A stretch of DNA of 64,000 bases from Donghicola sp041224595 (GCF_041224595.1 NZ_JBGFGN010000162.1:124001-188000), one strand, 5' to 3'; counted from the stretch's first letter, positions 1 through 9,016 are shown. The notes: generated from the sequence alone by a model not told the origin. Translations and numbers: made by a program.

Positions 1-348
1 CAATACGCGGCTCTTAGTCTGTGTGCTGGGGGCAGCGCTGCAGACTGGCGTGAAAAATGGGAAGGGGAGATGAGCAACTTGATGACCATCTGCCAGTTCC
101 TGAATGCCCGGATCCTCGAGATTGATCCGACCCTCTGTTCCGAACCGCGAAAAGCCTTGTCGCCTCGCGAGGTTGACGCGATGTCGTTCCTCGCCAGAGG
201 GATGAGCCGCGCTCAGATCGCAGTGAAACTCGATATCTCGGAGCACACCCTGCGGGCCTATATTGAGTCCGCACGCCGTAAACTGGACGCGACCAACACG
301 ACGCATGCCGTGGCCAAGGCGATCGCCCACGGTTTCATTCTGGTCTAG
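1..348 (+). CDS. LuxR-family transcriptional regulator, C-terminal part (5' truncated by window edge)
   Basis: The reading frame is open from base 1, so the ATG at 70 is internal and the true start lies outside the window; 115 C-terminal residues are visible. They hold a GerE/LuxR helix-turn-helix from about base 157 to 315: an LSPRE opening, ARGMSRAQIA scaffold helix and ISEHTLRAYI recognition helix followed by ARRKL. Roseobacter quorum-sensing regulators have very similar tails, so an autoinducer-binding N-terminus is likely, but that is inference because it is not visible. No luxI-type synthase is seen anywhere in the window. The gene ends 60 bp before the helicase gene. Confidence 0.85.
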   Translation, partial: QYAALSLCAGGSAADWREKWEGEMSNLMTICQFLNARILEIDPTLCSEPRKALSPREVDAMSFLARGMSRAQIAVKLDISEHTLRAYIESARRKLDATNTTHAVAKAIAHGFILV

Positions 349-408
349 GCGCGGACCAAGGCGTTTTGTCAGTTCCGTTGCGCCGCGCCCCTGTGTAGTG
401 TCCGCGCC

Positions 409-1932
409 ATGAGCGTTCCCAGCATTACTTTCTCCGAAGACCAGGCCGAGGCCCACGACCGTATCACGCAGATGTTGCGGGGTGTTGGCGTGGATATGGA
501 CGAAGGCATCCTAACCCCCTTGATCGAGGAAAAGCAGTCCATTCTGGGTGTGACGGGCAAAGCGGGATCGGGGAAAACCATGCTGTTGGCATCGGTGGTG
601 AAGGCCCTGGAGGATACTGGGGTTGAGATCGTCTCTGGCGACTACGAAGGCCGTAAGAAAAAGGAACGCCGGACGCTTGCGATCCTTGCGCCAACGAACA
701 AAGCTGCCAGCGTTCTGCGTATGCGGGGGGTGCCTGCGACCACGATCCATCGCATTCTCTATAGCCCCGTTTATGATCCCGAATTTGAACGCGTGGCCGA
801 ATGGCTGGCGGGCAATGCCGAGCGGCCAGAGATCGAAGCGCTGACTGACGAAGCACTCGAGCGCGCCAAGGCGAGCTACGAGCTGCACAAATCTGTGCCG
901 GGGGCCTTGGCGGCTGCTGGATTGCGGGGCTCGGACTTTATCACCGGATGGAAGCGCCGTGAGCATCCGCTGGACATCGGTCTGGTGGACGAAGCGTCGA
1001 TGCTGGATGACCGGCAGTTTGACGATCTGCGCGACATCTTTCCGACGCTGATGCTGTTTGGCGATCCGGCGCAGCTCGCGCCAGTGAACCAGTCGGGCAA
1101 GATGGTGTTCGATAAGCTGCCCGAGCCTGCTGTCATGCACTTGAACCGCATTCACCGGCAGCAGAACGACAGCCCCATCTTGGACATTGCGCACGCGCTC
1201 GCCGATCCCGATCTGGGATTCGAGGATTTCGAGCGCCTGATCGAACAAAAAGCCCGCGAGGATGATCGCGTGGTCTGGGGGCAGAGGGTCGAGGTTGACC
1301 TGATGGCTCGTAGTCCGGTTCTGGTGTGGCGCAACGCGACACGTATCCGCCTGATCAATGCCTTCCGTAGTGTGTACGGCGCGCCCGAGACCGAGCTTCT
1401 GGAAGGCGAGCCGCTGATTTGCGATGGCATTGAGCTGCCTCTGAAGCACCGCAAAAAGCGCATTGATCTAGAGGCGCGTGGCCTGATCAAGGGTGCGCAG
1501 GTTGTCTATCTGGGGCCTGGCCGCAAGCCGGGTTTCTCGCGACTGCACGTTTTGGGGGCCGAGGAGCCTCAGGTCTCGGCGGCGTCGATTGTGAAAATCG
1601 AGAAGCCCGATGAAGAAGAGCCCTTTATCCCCTTTGCAGCGCGGATGGGGGCAGCGTTCTTGCACGGCGCGGCGGTGACGATCCACAAGGCTCAGGGATC
1701 GCAGTGGACAGACGTTCAGGTTTTTGCACCCGACATCTATGCCGCAGCGCGGATGGGGCGAACCGAAGCGGGGCAACCCCTGTGGAAGCGGTTGGCCTAT
1801 GTGGCCGTAACACGCGCGTCAGAGCGGCTTTATTGGGTTGTGCGCCCGCGTTTGTCCAAGCCAAGTGGACCACTCAGCGTCGCGGATTTGGGCGGTACGC
1901 CCGCGCCCTTGCAGATGGACTTTACGGAGTAA
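409..1932 (+). CDS. RecD-like ATP-dependent DNA helicase (superfamily 1)
   Basis: This 507-residue protein is a probable 5'-3' DNA helicase related to RecD/Pif1, acting in DNA repair or replication. Walker A (TGKAGSGKT) lies at about residues 49-57, motif II as DEAS at 194-197, motif III as GDPAQLAPV at about 218-226. Near the C-terminus come the UvrD_C_2 signature (VTIHKAQGSQW) and motif VI (YVAVTRASERLY). It is a stand-alone helicase: no RecB or RecC gene is adjacent. The start ATG at 409 gives a normal N-terminus but has no strong Shine-Dalgarno sequence. Exact substrate unknown. Confidence 0.88.
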   Translation: MSVPSITFSEDQAEAHDRITQMLRGVGVDMDEGILTPLIEEKQSILGVTGKAGSGKTMLLASVVKALEDTGVEIVSGDYEGRKKKERRTLAILAPTNKAASVLRMRGVPATTIHRILYSPVYDPEFERVAEWLAGNAERPEIEALTDEALERAKASYELHKSVPGALAAAGLRGSDFITGWKRREHPLDIGLVDEASMLDDRQFDDLRDIFPTLMLFGDPAQLAPVNQSGKMVFDKLPEPAVMHLNRIHRQQNDSPILDIAHALADPDLGFEDFERLIEQKAREDDRVVWGQRVEVDLMARSPVLVWRNATRIRLINAFRSVYGAPETELLEGEPLICDGIELPLKHRKKRIDLEARGLIKGAQVVYLGPGRKPGFSRLHVLGAEEPQVSAASIVKIEKPDEEEPFIPFAARMGAAFLHGAAVTIHKAQGSQWTDVQVFAPDIYAAARMGRTEAGQPLWKRLAYVAVTRASERLYWVVRPRLSKPSGPLSVADLGGTPAPLQMDFTE

Positions 1933-1933
1933 T

Positions 1934-1948
1934 AGGGGCGCTGCCCCT
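1934..1948 (+). terminator. Small hairpin after the helicase gene
   Basis: AGGGGC and GCCCCT pair around a GCT loop directly after the helicase stop codon, followed by CTCTT. The stem is only 6 bp and the T-tract is poor, so termination is possible but weakly supported. Confidence 0.3.
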
Positions 1949-1999
1949 CTCTTGCGCGCTGCGCAATTCACACCCCGGAGTATTTTCAGCAAAAAGAAG

Positions 2000-2767
2000 T
2001 CAGCGGCGGATCAACTGGAAAAAGGTGGATGCACCCCAGCCCGCGGCAACCGCAAGAGCGAGGCTGAGTAGGCCGTAAAGCAGGGGCTGCTGGCGGGACA
2101 AGGTGAATAGCCAGCGTTCCAAGCCGACTTTGCGGACAAGGATTGGAGCCTCTTCGTGGGTCAGGACGGCGCCATCGCGGGTGACGAAAATACGGGTGGT
2201 GTATTCACCTTCGGTCAGGTTCGCGGGCAGTGTAATCCGCGTGTCGAACAAGGTGCTTTCCCGGAGTTCGGCAGAGTCCTCGTTGATCAGGTAAGAGCCA
2301 TTGCGTTCGCGGATACGGATCAGCGCGTCGGTAAAGCTACCTGCGTCTTCTATCCCTTGCGGGGCGCCAACAGATCGGATGGCGCGGGGGATCGATATTT
2401 TGTGCCGCAGATCTTCGGTCTCGGACAGGATGTCAGGCAAAGGTCCCGTGGTGGCAACGGCGTAGAAACTTGGGGCACGGTCGATTTCAACGGAGTCGGT
2501 GTTCATCCAGATTCCGGCTACACGCTCTTTGCGCCAAACTGTTGTGGGGCCAGAGGGACCGGCAACAGTGATGATGACGTGCAGGGGCTCTTCTTCGGGA
2601 TCGACAGCGCTGAGGTCGCGTTTGATCGCACCGTAGATCAGGATGTCGGAGCCATCAAACCGGGTGGTGATCCGCACCTCTTCTTGGCTCAGGCCAAGTA
2701 CCAGTTCTTCGGCCTGCAAGGGGAGGGCGAGGAGGCAAAATGCGATGAGGGAAGCTAGAAGTCGCAT
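2000..2767 (-). CDS. TIGR02186 family membrane-anchored protein
   Basis: The protein (about 255 residues) starts with a signal peptide (LLASLIAFCLLALPLQA-E), has a beta-rich exported region, and ends with one membrane segment near residues 228-250 followed by a short RR tail, so most of it should sit in the periplasm. I place it in TIGR02186, a family of unknown function almost confined to alphaproteobacteria and usually next to a TauE/SafE exporter, as here. The TauE stop and this ATG overlap as TGATG, suggesting translational coupling; a GTG one codon upstream (2770) is an alternative start. A role with the exporter in sulfur-compound handling is inference. Confidence 0.8.
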   Translation of the reverse strand: MRLLASLIAFCLLALPLQAEELVLGLSQEEVRITTRFDGSDILIYGAIKRDLSAVDPEEEPLHVIITVAGPSGPTTVWRKERVAGIWMNTDSVEIDRAPSFYAVATTGPLPDILSETEDLRHKISIPRAIRSVGAPQGIEDAGSFTDALIRIRERNGSYLINEDSAELRESTLFDTRITLPANLTEGEYTTRIFVTRDGAVLTHEEAPILVRKVGLERWLFTLSRQQPLLYGLLSLALAVAAGWGASTFFQLIRR

Positions 2768-3678
2768 CACGACGTCCCAATCGAATATAGGTCGGACGGA
2801 GTCAGCAACAGATCAAGCCCCAGCTTGCCGCAGACCAGCAGCACGAGCGCGGCGAGCGCGATGCGCAGCTGCTCCGCCTTGAGCTTTGCGCCGATCTGCG
2901 TGCCGAATTGCGCACCAATGACGCCGCCCACCAGCAAGAGCAGGGCGAGTACTATATCGACGGTGTAGTTGGTCGTGGCGTGTAGCAAAGTGGTAAATGC
3001 GGTCACAAAGATGATCTGGAACAGCGAGGTGCCGATCACCACCTTGGTGGGCATGCCGAGGATATAGATCATCGCGGGGACCATGATAAAGCCGCCGCCC
3101 ACGCCCATGATCGCGGACAGGATGCCAACCGACAGTCCGACGAGAAAAGGCGGAATGGCCGAGATATAGAGTCCCGATGCACGAAACCGCATCTTGAGCG
3201 GCAGTGTTTGCGCGATGCCGCGGCCACGCTTTTTGCTCTTGGTCGGGCCTTGGCGTTTGGATTTGCGCAGAGCGTTCAAGCTCTCGATCATCATCAGGCC
3301 ACCGACGATGCCGAGAAAAACCACGTAAAAGAGGTTCACCAACAGGTCCACTTGCCCAAGCTGTTTGAGCAAGGTGAACACGTATACCCCGAGCGCCGAG
3401 CCAACGAGGCCGCCTGCCATGAGGACCGAGCCCATCTTGAAATCAACGGTCTTGCGTTTGAGGTGCGCCATCAACGCCGAAAAGGACGAAGCGACAATCT
3501 GGTTCGCGCCCGTGGCCACGGCGACGGCGGGTGGAACGCCGATAAAGAATAGGAGTGGCGTGATCAGAAAGCCGCCACCAACACCAAACATGCCGGATAA
3601 AAGCCCCACGATTCCCCCAAGCCCAAGCAGGAGGAACGCGTTGACTGAAACTTCGGCAATCGGGAGGTAGATCTGCAT
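2767..3678 (-). CDS. TauE/SafE-family anion exporter
   Basis: The 303-residue polytopic membrane protein has two repeated halves, each with the family glycine-rich signature (GLLSGMFGVGGGF near the N-terminus and GILSAIMGVGGGF near residue 185). Family members export sulfite, sulfonates or related organic anions. About eight hydrophobic segments are visible, with a basic cytoplasmic loop (KSKRQGPTKSKKRGRG) between the halves. It overlaps the TIGR02186 gene by one base, so the two are probably one operon. The substrate cannot be read from sequence. Confidence 0.88.
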   Translation of the reverse strand: MQIYLPIAEVSVNAFLLLGLGGIVGLLSGMFGVGGGFLITPLLFFIGVPPAVAVATGANQIVASSFSALMAHLKRKTVDFKMGSVLMAGGLVGSALGVYVFTLLKQLGQVDLLVNLFYVVFLGIVGGLMMIESLNALRKSKRQGPTKSKKRGRGIAQTLPLKMRFRASGLYISAIPPFLVGLSVGILSAIMGVGGGFIMVPAMIYILGMPTKVVIGTSLFQIIFVTAFTTLLHATTNYTVDIVLALLLLVGGVIGAQFGTQIGAKLKAEQLRIALAALVLLVCGKLGLDLLLTPSDLYSIGTS

Positions 3679-3764
3679 GAGTCACCGTAGCGTGTGTCCT
3701 GTGCAGAGCACAAGAAAATCGCAACGCGCCCAATAGCTTCGTGTCGGACGTGTTGCACTGCAGA

Positions 3765-3787
3765 AACGGGGCCGCGTGGGCCCCGTT
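3765..3787 (-). terminator. Terminator of the BMP-type ABC transporter operon
   Basis: A perfect 9-bp stem (AACGGGGCC / GGCCCCGTT) with a 5-base loop starts 4 bases after the stop codon of the last transporter gene on the minus strand. The following sequence is TTCTG rather than a pure T-run, so it is a good hairpin with a moderate tail. Confidence 0.6.
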
Positions 3788-3791
3788 CATC

Positions 3792-4757
3792 TTAACGCTC
3801 TTTGACGTAGGGCGCGCCGCCTGCGCGGGGTGGGATTGCCTTGCCCACGAACCCAGCAAGGAAGATGACCGTCAGGATGTAGGGCAGGACGTCCATCACC
3901 TGAACCGGAATGACGATGCCGCCGAGGTCAAGGTTCTGGTAGCGCAGCGCCACCGCTTGGAGCAGTCCGAACAGCAGACAGGCCCAGAGCGCATTCCAAG
4001 GGCGCCACTTGGCAAAGATCAGTGCCGCCAAAGCGATAAAGCCACGGCCCGCAGTCATATCTTTGACGAAGCCTGCTTGCAGGCCTGTTGCCAGATAAGC
4101 CCCAGCCACCCCGCAAAGCACGCCGCAGATCAAAACTGCCGCGTAGCGTAGGCGGGTTACCGAAACACCCGCTGTGTCGACCGCCGCAGGGTTTTCGCCC
4201 ACAGCGCGCAGGCGCAGGCCGAAGCGGGTGCGGAAGAGAACCCACCACGTGATCGGCACCAGCGCAAACGCCATGTAGACCAGCACAGAATGGCCGGAGA
4301 CCAAGTCGCCGTAGATCGGCCCGAGGAAGGGCACGCCTGACAAGGTATCGGCAAAGGGCAGGGTGATCGGCTCGAACCGCGCGCCGCCCATGAGGCTAGG
4401 GGTGCGGCCCCCCTGTTGAAACCAGCTCTGCGCCACAAGGACAGTCAGACCGGCAGCAAGGAAGTTAATCGCAACACCCGAGATCAACTGATTGCCGCGA
4501 AAGGTGATTGATGCCAGCCCGTGCACCAAAGCGAGCAGCATCGACGCGCCAATGCCTGCCAGCAGCCCCAGCCAGACAGAACCGGTCACATAAGCCACAG
4601 CAGCAGAAAGGAAGGCCGCAGCCAGCATCTTGCCCTCTAGCCCGATGTCGAACACGCCCGCACGCTCGCTGTACAAACCAGCGAGACAGGCTAACAGCAG
4701 CGGGGTTGCCAGACGGATCGTGGAGTCGAGGATCTGGATAAGTGTCAGAAAATCCAT
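3792..4757 (-). CDS. ABC transporter permease (nucleoside/BMP type), second permease
   Basis: This is an inner-membrane permease of about 321 residues in the BPD_transp_2 family used by sugar and nucleoside importers. I start it at the ATG at 4757 (MDFLTLIQI), 2 bp after the stop of the first permease; 44 upstream in-frame residues overlap that gene and do not resemble the family. Family landmarks include SERAGVFDIGLEGKM near the N-terminus and VGENPAAVDTAGV in the cytoplasmic loop. It is the last gene of the four-gene importer and is followed by a hairpin terminator. Confidence 0.9.
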   Translation of the reverse strand: MDFLTLIQILDSTIRLATPLLLACLAGLYSERAGVFDIGLEGKMLAAAFLSAAVAYVTGSVWLGLLAGIGASMLLALVHGLASITFRGNQLISGVAINFLAAGLTVLVAQSWFQQGGRTPSLMGGARFEPITLPFADTLSGVPFLGPIYGDLVSGHSVLVYMAFALVPITWWVLFRTRFGLRLRAVGENPAAVDTAGVSVTRLRYAAVLICGVLCGVAGAYLATGLQAGFVKDMTAGRGFIALAALIFAKWRPWNALWACLLFGLLQAVALRYQNLDLGGIVIPVQVMDVLPYILTVIFLAGFVGKAIPPRAGGAPYVKER

Positions 4758-4759
4758 TC

Positions 4760-5851
4760 TCAGGCTCCTTTGCGCAGGGACAGAAAGATGCGTTCCAGCG
4801 GCATTCGGACCATGTGATCCAACGCGCCTGTGAATAGGATCACCAGCGCTTGGATCACCACGATCAATTCTCGCGGTATGCTGGTCCACAGCGCCAGTTC
4901 CGCGCCGCCCTGATACAAAAAGCCGAACAGCAATGCTGCGATCAGCACTCCGAACGGGTGATTGCGGCCCATCAGTGCCACTGCGATCCCGATGAAGCCA
5001 GCGCCTTCGACGGCGTTCAGGACCAGACGTTCCGCTTCGCCCATGACGTTGTTCACGGCCATCAATCCGGCAAGGCCACCCGAGATCAGCATCGCGATCA
5101 TGGTGATTTTGACAGGGTTGATGCCTGCGTAGACTGCCGCAGGCTCCGAATGTCCAAACGCGCGGATTTCATAGCCCAGACGAGTGCGCCACAGTAGCAG
5201 CCAGACCGCGAGGCAGGCCAGAAGTGCGACTACGAATGTCACGTTAGCAGGCGCGGCTTTGGAAAATTCGATGCCGATCGGGGCCAGCAAGTCGTGCAGG
5301 GTCGGCAGGTGCGTGCCTTCGAGGAATTTGTCGGTGGCGGGGTCCATAGAGCCAACCGGCCTCAGCAGGTTCACCAGCAAGTAGTTCAGCAGGCCTGCTG
5401 CGATGAAGTTGAACATGATCGTCGTGATCACGATGTGGCTGCCGCGTTTGGCCTGTAGGTAGGCTGGGATCAGAGCCCACGCCGCGCCAAAAAGTGCCGC
5501 GCCGATTGCGGCAACGGGCAGGGCGAGCAGCCAGTGGGGCAGGGGCAGATACAAACACGCCAGCGCCACGCCGAGGCCGCCAAGCATCGCCTGACCCTCG
5601 CCACCGATGTTGAACAGGCGCGCGTGGTAGGCCACCGCAACCGCCAGACCGGTAAAGATAAAGTTGGTGGTGTAGTATAGGGTGTACCCCCAGCCATAGG
5701 TCGAGCCCAAGGCGCCAGACACCATCATCTTGACTGCGGCCCAGGGGTTTTCACCGATGGCCAAAATGACCAGCGCGGATAGGCCCGCCGCCAGCAAAAG
5801 AGAAATGAGCGGGATCAGGAAAACATCCGCCCAACGGGGCATCTTATCCAT
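4760..5851 (-). CDS. ABC transporter permease (nucleoside/BMP type), first permease
   Basis: The permease has about 363 residues with roughly nine hydrophobic segments, and carries ARLFNIGGEGQAMLGG and FGHSEPAAVYAGI, the matching landmarks of the partner permease in this importer type. The ATG at 5851 overlaps the end of the ATPase gene by 8 bases (ATGGATAA), which supports this start over the one 10 codons upstream. With the other permease it should form a heterodimeric channel in the inner membrane. Confidence 0.9.
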   Translation of the reverse strand: MDKMPRWADVFLIPLISLLLAAGLSALVILAIGENPWAAVKMMVSGALGSTYGWGYTLYYTTNFIFTGLAVAVAYHARLFNIGGEGQAMLGGLGVALACLYLPLPHWLLALPVAAIGAALFGAAWALIPAYLQAKRGSHIVITTIMFNFIAAGLLNYLLVNLLRPVGSMDPATDKFLEGTHLPTLHDLLAPIGIEFSKAAPANVTFVVALLACLAVWLLLWRTRLGYEIRAFGHSEPAAVYAGINPVKITMIAMLISGGLAGLMAVNNVMGEAERLVLNAVEGAGFIGIAVALMGRNHPFGVLIAALLFGFLYQGGAELALWTSIPRELIVVIQALVILFTGALDHMVRMPLERIFLSLRKGA

Positions 5852-7454
5852 GTTGGGACGCCTCTTGGCTAACGGGGTCACGGGTGTCGGTGATACCGGC
5901 CATCATCAGACCCAATTCTTTTTCATCAGTGGTTGCGGGATCGCGGAAGCCCATGATCTGTCCGTCGAACATCACCGCAATCCGGTCGGACAGGGCAAAA
6001 ATCTCGTCCAGCTCGACAGAGACCAGCAGAATTGCTTTGCCTTGGTCGCGCAGAGCGATGATCTGTTCATGGATGAATTCGATCGCGCCGATGTCCACGC
6101 CGCGGGTGGGTTGGCCGATCAGCAGCAGGTCAGGATTTCGCTCGATCTCGCGGGCGACCACGATCTTTTGCTGGTTGCCACCAGAAAAGCTCTTGGCCGA
6201 GAGCCAGCAATCAGGCGGACGCACATCGAATTTGGCCATCTTTGCCTGCGTGTCCTGACGCAGGGCATCGTTGTCCATGAACAGCCCGCGCTGGTATTTT
6301 TCATCGCGGTGATAGCCGAAGGCAACGTTTTCCCATGCGTGGAAGTCCAGAATCAGACCTTCGCGGTGGCGATCCTCAGGCACGTGGGCGATGCCCAAGT
6401 GACGGCGCGCGCTGGCGTCGGCTCCTGCGCCCGACAGGGGCAGGGGCTGGCCATTCAGACGGATAGAGCCTTTGGCCTCGCGCATCCCGCCAAGGACTTC
6501 GAGAAGTTCTGACTGACCATTGCCCGCGACGCCCGCGATCCCAAGGATTTCGCCTGCACGAATGTCCAAATCGATGCCCTTCAGCCGCTGGACGCCAGAG
6601 CTATCGACCACTTGCAGGTTCTCGACCTCTAGAATCTGTGCGCCCGGCACAGCAGGAACTTTGTCGACACGCAGTAGAACTTTGCGGCCGACCATCAGTT
6701 CGGCCAGATGTTCTGGGCTGGTCTCGGTCGTTTTAACGGTGGCGGTCATCTCGCCGCGGCGCATGACGCTGACGGTGTCCGTAATCTCCATGATTTCGCG
6801 CAGCTTGTGCGTGATCAGGATGATCGTTTTGCCTTCGCGGCGCAGGTTTTCCAGAATGCGGAACAGGTGATCCGCCTCGGCGGGGGTCAGGACGCCCGTG
6901 GGCTCGTCCAAGATCAGAATTTCGGCACGGCGGTACAGCGCCTTCAGGATTTCGACGCGCTGCTGGTGGCCGACGCTCAGATCCTCGACGACCGAGTCGG
7001 GGTCCACGTTTAGCTCGTATTCTTTGGCCAAAGCGGTCAGTTCTTTGCGCGCCTTCGCCAGTGACGGACGCAGCAAAGCGCCATCTTCTGCCCCGAGGAT
7101 CACATTCTCGAGGACGGTAAAATTCGGAACCAGCTTGAAGTGCTGGAACACCATGCCGATGCCCGCCGCAATAGCGGCCTGACTGTCGGTGATGTTGGTC
7201 TTGGTGCCGTTGATAAAAACTTCGCCCGAGTCCGCTTTGTAAAAGCCATAAAGGATCGACATCAGGGTCGACTTCCCCGCGCCGTTTTCCCCGATGATCC
7301 CGTGGATCGTGCCGGGCATCACACGGATCGAGATGTCCTTATTTGCTTGGACAGGGCCAAAGGATTTCGAGATACCGCGCAGCTCGATCGCCGGAGCTTT
7401 GGCAGCATCAGGGGCGGCCATGTCTGGCCGCCCCGTATGTTGGTTGGAAACCAT
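5844..7454 (-). CDS. ABC transporter ATP-binding protein (double ATPase, nucleoside/BMP type)
   Basis: A duplicated ABC ATPase of about 536 residues that should power the import of nucleosides or similar ligands. The first domain has Walker A GENGAGKST, an LSVGHQQRVE signature and Walker B ILILDEPT. The second has a degenerate Walker A (GVAGNGQSE), a FSGGNQQKIV signature and LLIGQPTRGVD in place of a canonical Walker B. This asymmetry is typical of sugar/nucleoside double ATPases. The start at 7454 has AAGG upstream and follows the binding-protein stop by 7 bp; an internal ATG at 7421 is possible. Confidence 0.92.
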   Translation of the reverse strand: MVSNQHTGRPDMAAPDAAKAPAIELRGISKSFGPVQANKDISIRVMPGTIHGIIGENGAGKSTLMSILYGFYKADSGEVFINGTKTNITDSQAAIAAGIGMVFQHFKLVPNFTVLENVILGAEDGALLRPSLAKARKELTALAKEYELNVDPDSVVEDLSVGHQQRVEILKALYRRAEILILDEPTGVLTPAEADHLFRILENLRREGKTIILITHKLREIMEITDTVSVMRRGEMTATVKTTETSPEHLAELMVGRKVLLRVDKVPAVPGAQILEVENLQVVDSSGVQRLKGIDLDIRAGEILGIAGVAGNGQSELLEVLGGMREAKGSIRLNGQPLPLSGAGADASARRHLGIAHVPEDRHREGLILDFHAWENVAFGYHRDEKYQRGLFMDNDALRQDTQAKMAKFDVRPPDCWLSAKSFSGGNQQKIVVAREIERNPDLLLIGQPTRGVDIGAIEFIHEQIIALRDQGKAILLVSVELDEIFALSDRIAVMFDGQIMGFRDPATTDEKELGLMMAGITDTRDPVSQEASQHG

Positions 7455-7461
7455 GTGCGCC

Positions 7462-8451
7462 TTACTCGACCGGGCAGGTGCTGTCGGCCATGTAGTCGTG
7501 CACGACCAGCTCACCGCTTGCGATTTTTGCGGCTGCCTCGTCGACAGCGGCTTTCATTTCTGCCGTGATCAGCGCTTCGTTGTTTTCATCAATTGCATAG
7601 CCAATGCCGCCGTTCGCGATGCCCATGACCTGAATGCCGGTTTCCAGATCGGTACCCGCCGAGAATGCCTCGTAGACCGCGTTATCCACGCGCTTCAGCA
7701 TCGAGGTCAGAACTTTGCCGGGGTGCATGTAGTTCTGGTTGCTGTCCACACCGATACCCAGAATGCCCTCGTCGGCTGCCGCCTGCAGAACACCAACACC
7801 GGTGCCGCCTGCTGCGTGGTACACAACGTCAGCGCCCTGCGAAATCTGGGCTTTGGTCAGCTCTGCGCCTTTCACAGGGTCACCCCACGCGGCAGGGGTG
7901 GTGCCGGTCATGTTCTGGATGACGGTCGCATCGGGGTTCGCGGCCTTGGCACCCTGAACATAGCCACAGGCGAATTTGCGGATCAGCGGGATGTCCATGC
8001 CGCCGACAAAGCCAACGGTGCCGGTCTCGGACTTCATCGCCGCCAGCATGCCGACCAGATACGAGCCCTCGTGCTCGTTAAATACGACCGAGCGCACGTT
8101 CGGCTTGTCGGTCACCATGTCGATGATTGCGAATTTGGTGTCGGGGTAGTCGTCCGCCACTTCGTCCAGCGCGCTGCCAAAGGCAAAACCAGCCATAACG
8201 ATCGGGTTTGCCCCAGCCTCGGCAAAGCGGCGCAGGGCCTGCTCACGCTGGGCTTCGGACTGAAGCTCGATCTCGCGGTAGGTTTCGCCGGTTTCTTCGG
8301 CCCACTTCTGCGCGCCAGTGTGCGCAGCCTCGTTAAAGCTTTTGTCAAACTTGCCGCCAAGATCATAGATCAGCGCGGGTTCGGCTGCGGCGGCGCCTGC
8401 GGTCAGGGCCAGCGCGGCAGCGGCGCCAAAAAATTTGTGCATCATGGTCAT
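7462..8451 (-). CDS. BMP-family substrate-binding protein (periplasmic, nucleoside importer)
   Basis: The protein of about 329 residues binds substrate in the periplasm for the importer encoded downstream. It has a signal peptide ending in AGAAAAEP. The body starts IYDLGGKFDKSFNEAAHTGA, the conserved opening of the BMP/PnrA purine-nucleoside-binding family. The ATG at 8451 has AGGAGA eight bases upstream, so it is preferred to the longer open frame. It is the first gene of the operon and probably the most highly expressed. Ligand class (purine nucleoside) is inferred from family. Confidence 0.92.
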   Translation of the reverse strand: MTMMHKFFGAAAALALTAGAAAAEPALIYDLGGKFDKSFNEAAHTGAQKWAEETGETYREIELQSEAQREQALRRFAEAGANPIVMAGFAFGSALDEVADDYPDTKFAIIDMVTDKPNVRSVVFNEHEGSYLVGMLAAMKSETGTVGFVGGMDIPLIRKFACGYVQGAKAANPDATVIQNMTGTTPAAWGDPVKGAELTKAQISQGADVVYHAAGGTGVGVLQAAADEGILGIGVDSNQNYMHPGKVLTSMLKRVDNAVYEAFSAGTDLETGIQVMGIANGGIGYAIDENNEALITAEMKAAVDEAAAKIASGELVVHDYMADSTCPVE

Positions 8452-8556
8452 GATAGTCTCCTGTTGGACGAGGTGCTGCCCTACAGCTTGGCGCACCTTT
8501 CGGCTGCGGACTCGTCTGGTCCGGCTCTGCCCAATTTAGTGCCGACCCATCCAGAA

Positions 8557-8594
8557 GGGTCAATAGAATTTTTGATTGTTTGGTCAGTTGACCC
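8557..8594. promoter_or_regulatory. Inverted repeat in the promoter region of the BMP transporter operon
   Basis: GGGTCAA at 8557-8563 and TTGACCC at 8588-8594 form an inverted repeat 24 bases apart. The right arm lies within a second small palindrome, GGTCAGTTGACC (8582-8593). It sits about 105-145 bases upstream of the binding-protein start in the only intergenic space before this operon. It could be an operator; no regulator is assigned. Confidence 0.3.
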
Positions 8595-8599
8595 TGCGT

Positions 8600-9016
8600 T
8601 CACTCGGCGAGTGACCGCGACATCACCAATGCGTCGACCACGCGGCCGTCCTGTAAATGGTAATAGGCCTTGCGTTTGCCCGCCTCTTGCCAGCCCGCGC
8701 GTTGATAAAGCGCTGTCGCGGCGCTGTTCTCGACGGACACTTCGAGAAAGGCTGTCGCCGCGCCAAGCCGCTGCGCTTTTTCGTGAAATGCTGCGAGTGC
8801 GCGCATCCCTAAGCCCCGCTTTCGATGGGCGGGATCGGTCACGATGGTCAGAAGCTCGGCTTCATCAAACATCACGCGGCCCAAGGCGAAGCTCTTGGCC
8901 TCTCCAACAACGAAAACGCCTGTCTGCCCCAAGAGGTCAGCGAAATCTTTGCCGCTCCATGCCTTGGTCTCGGTCATGGCGCGTCCGTGGGTGGTGGCGA
9001 GCGCGTCCGGGGTCAC
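8600..9016 (-). CDS. rimI: RimI-like protein N-acetyltransferase (GNAT)
   Basis: A GNAT acetyltransferase of 138 residues. The acetyl-CoA loop reads DPAHRKRGLGMRAL (R/Q-x-x-G-x-G/A pattern) at about residues 61-74, followed by LEVSVENSAATALYQRAGW, the usual beta5-alpha4 region of RimI. The family acetylates the N-terminal alanine of ribosomal protein S18. The start is GTG, overlapping the tsaB stop as GTGA. The tsaB-rimI pairing is widespread and strengthens the call; other small GNAT substrates remain possible. Confidence 0.85.
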   Translation of the reverse strand: MTPDALATTHGRAMTETKAWSGKDFADLLGQTGVFVVGEAKSFALGRVMFDEAELLTIVTDPAHRKRGLGMRALAAFHEKAQRLGAATAFLEVSVENSAATALYQRAGWQEAGKRKAYYHLQDGRVVDALVMSRSLAE

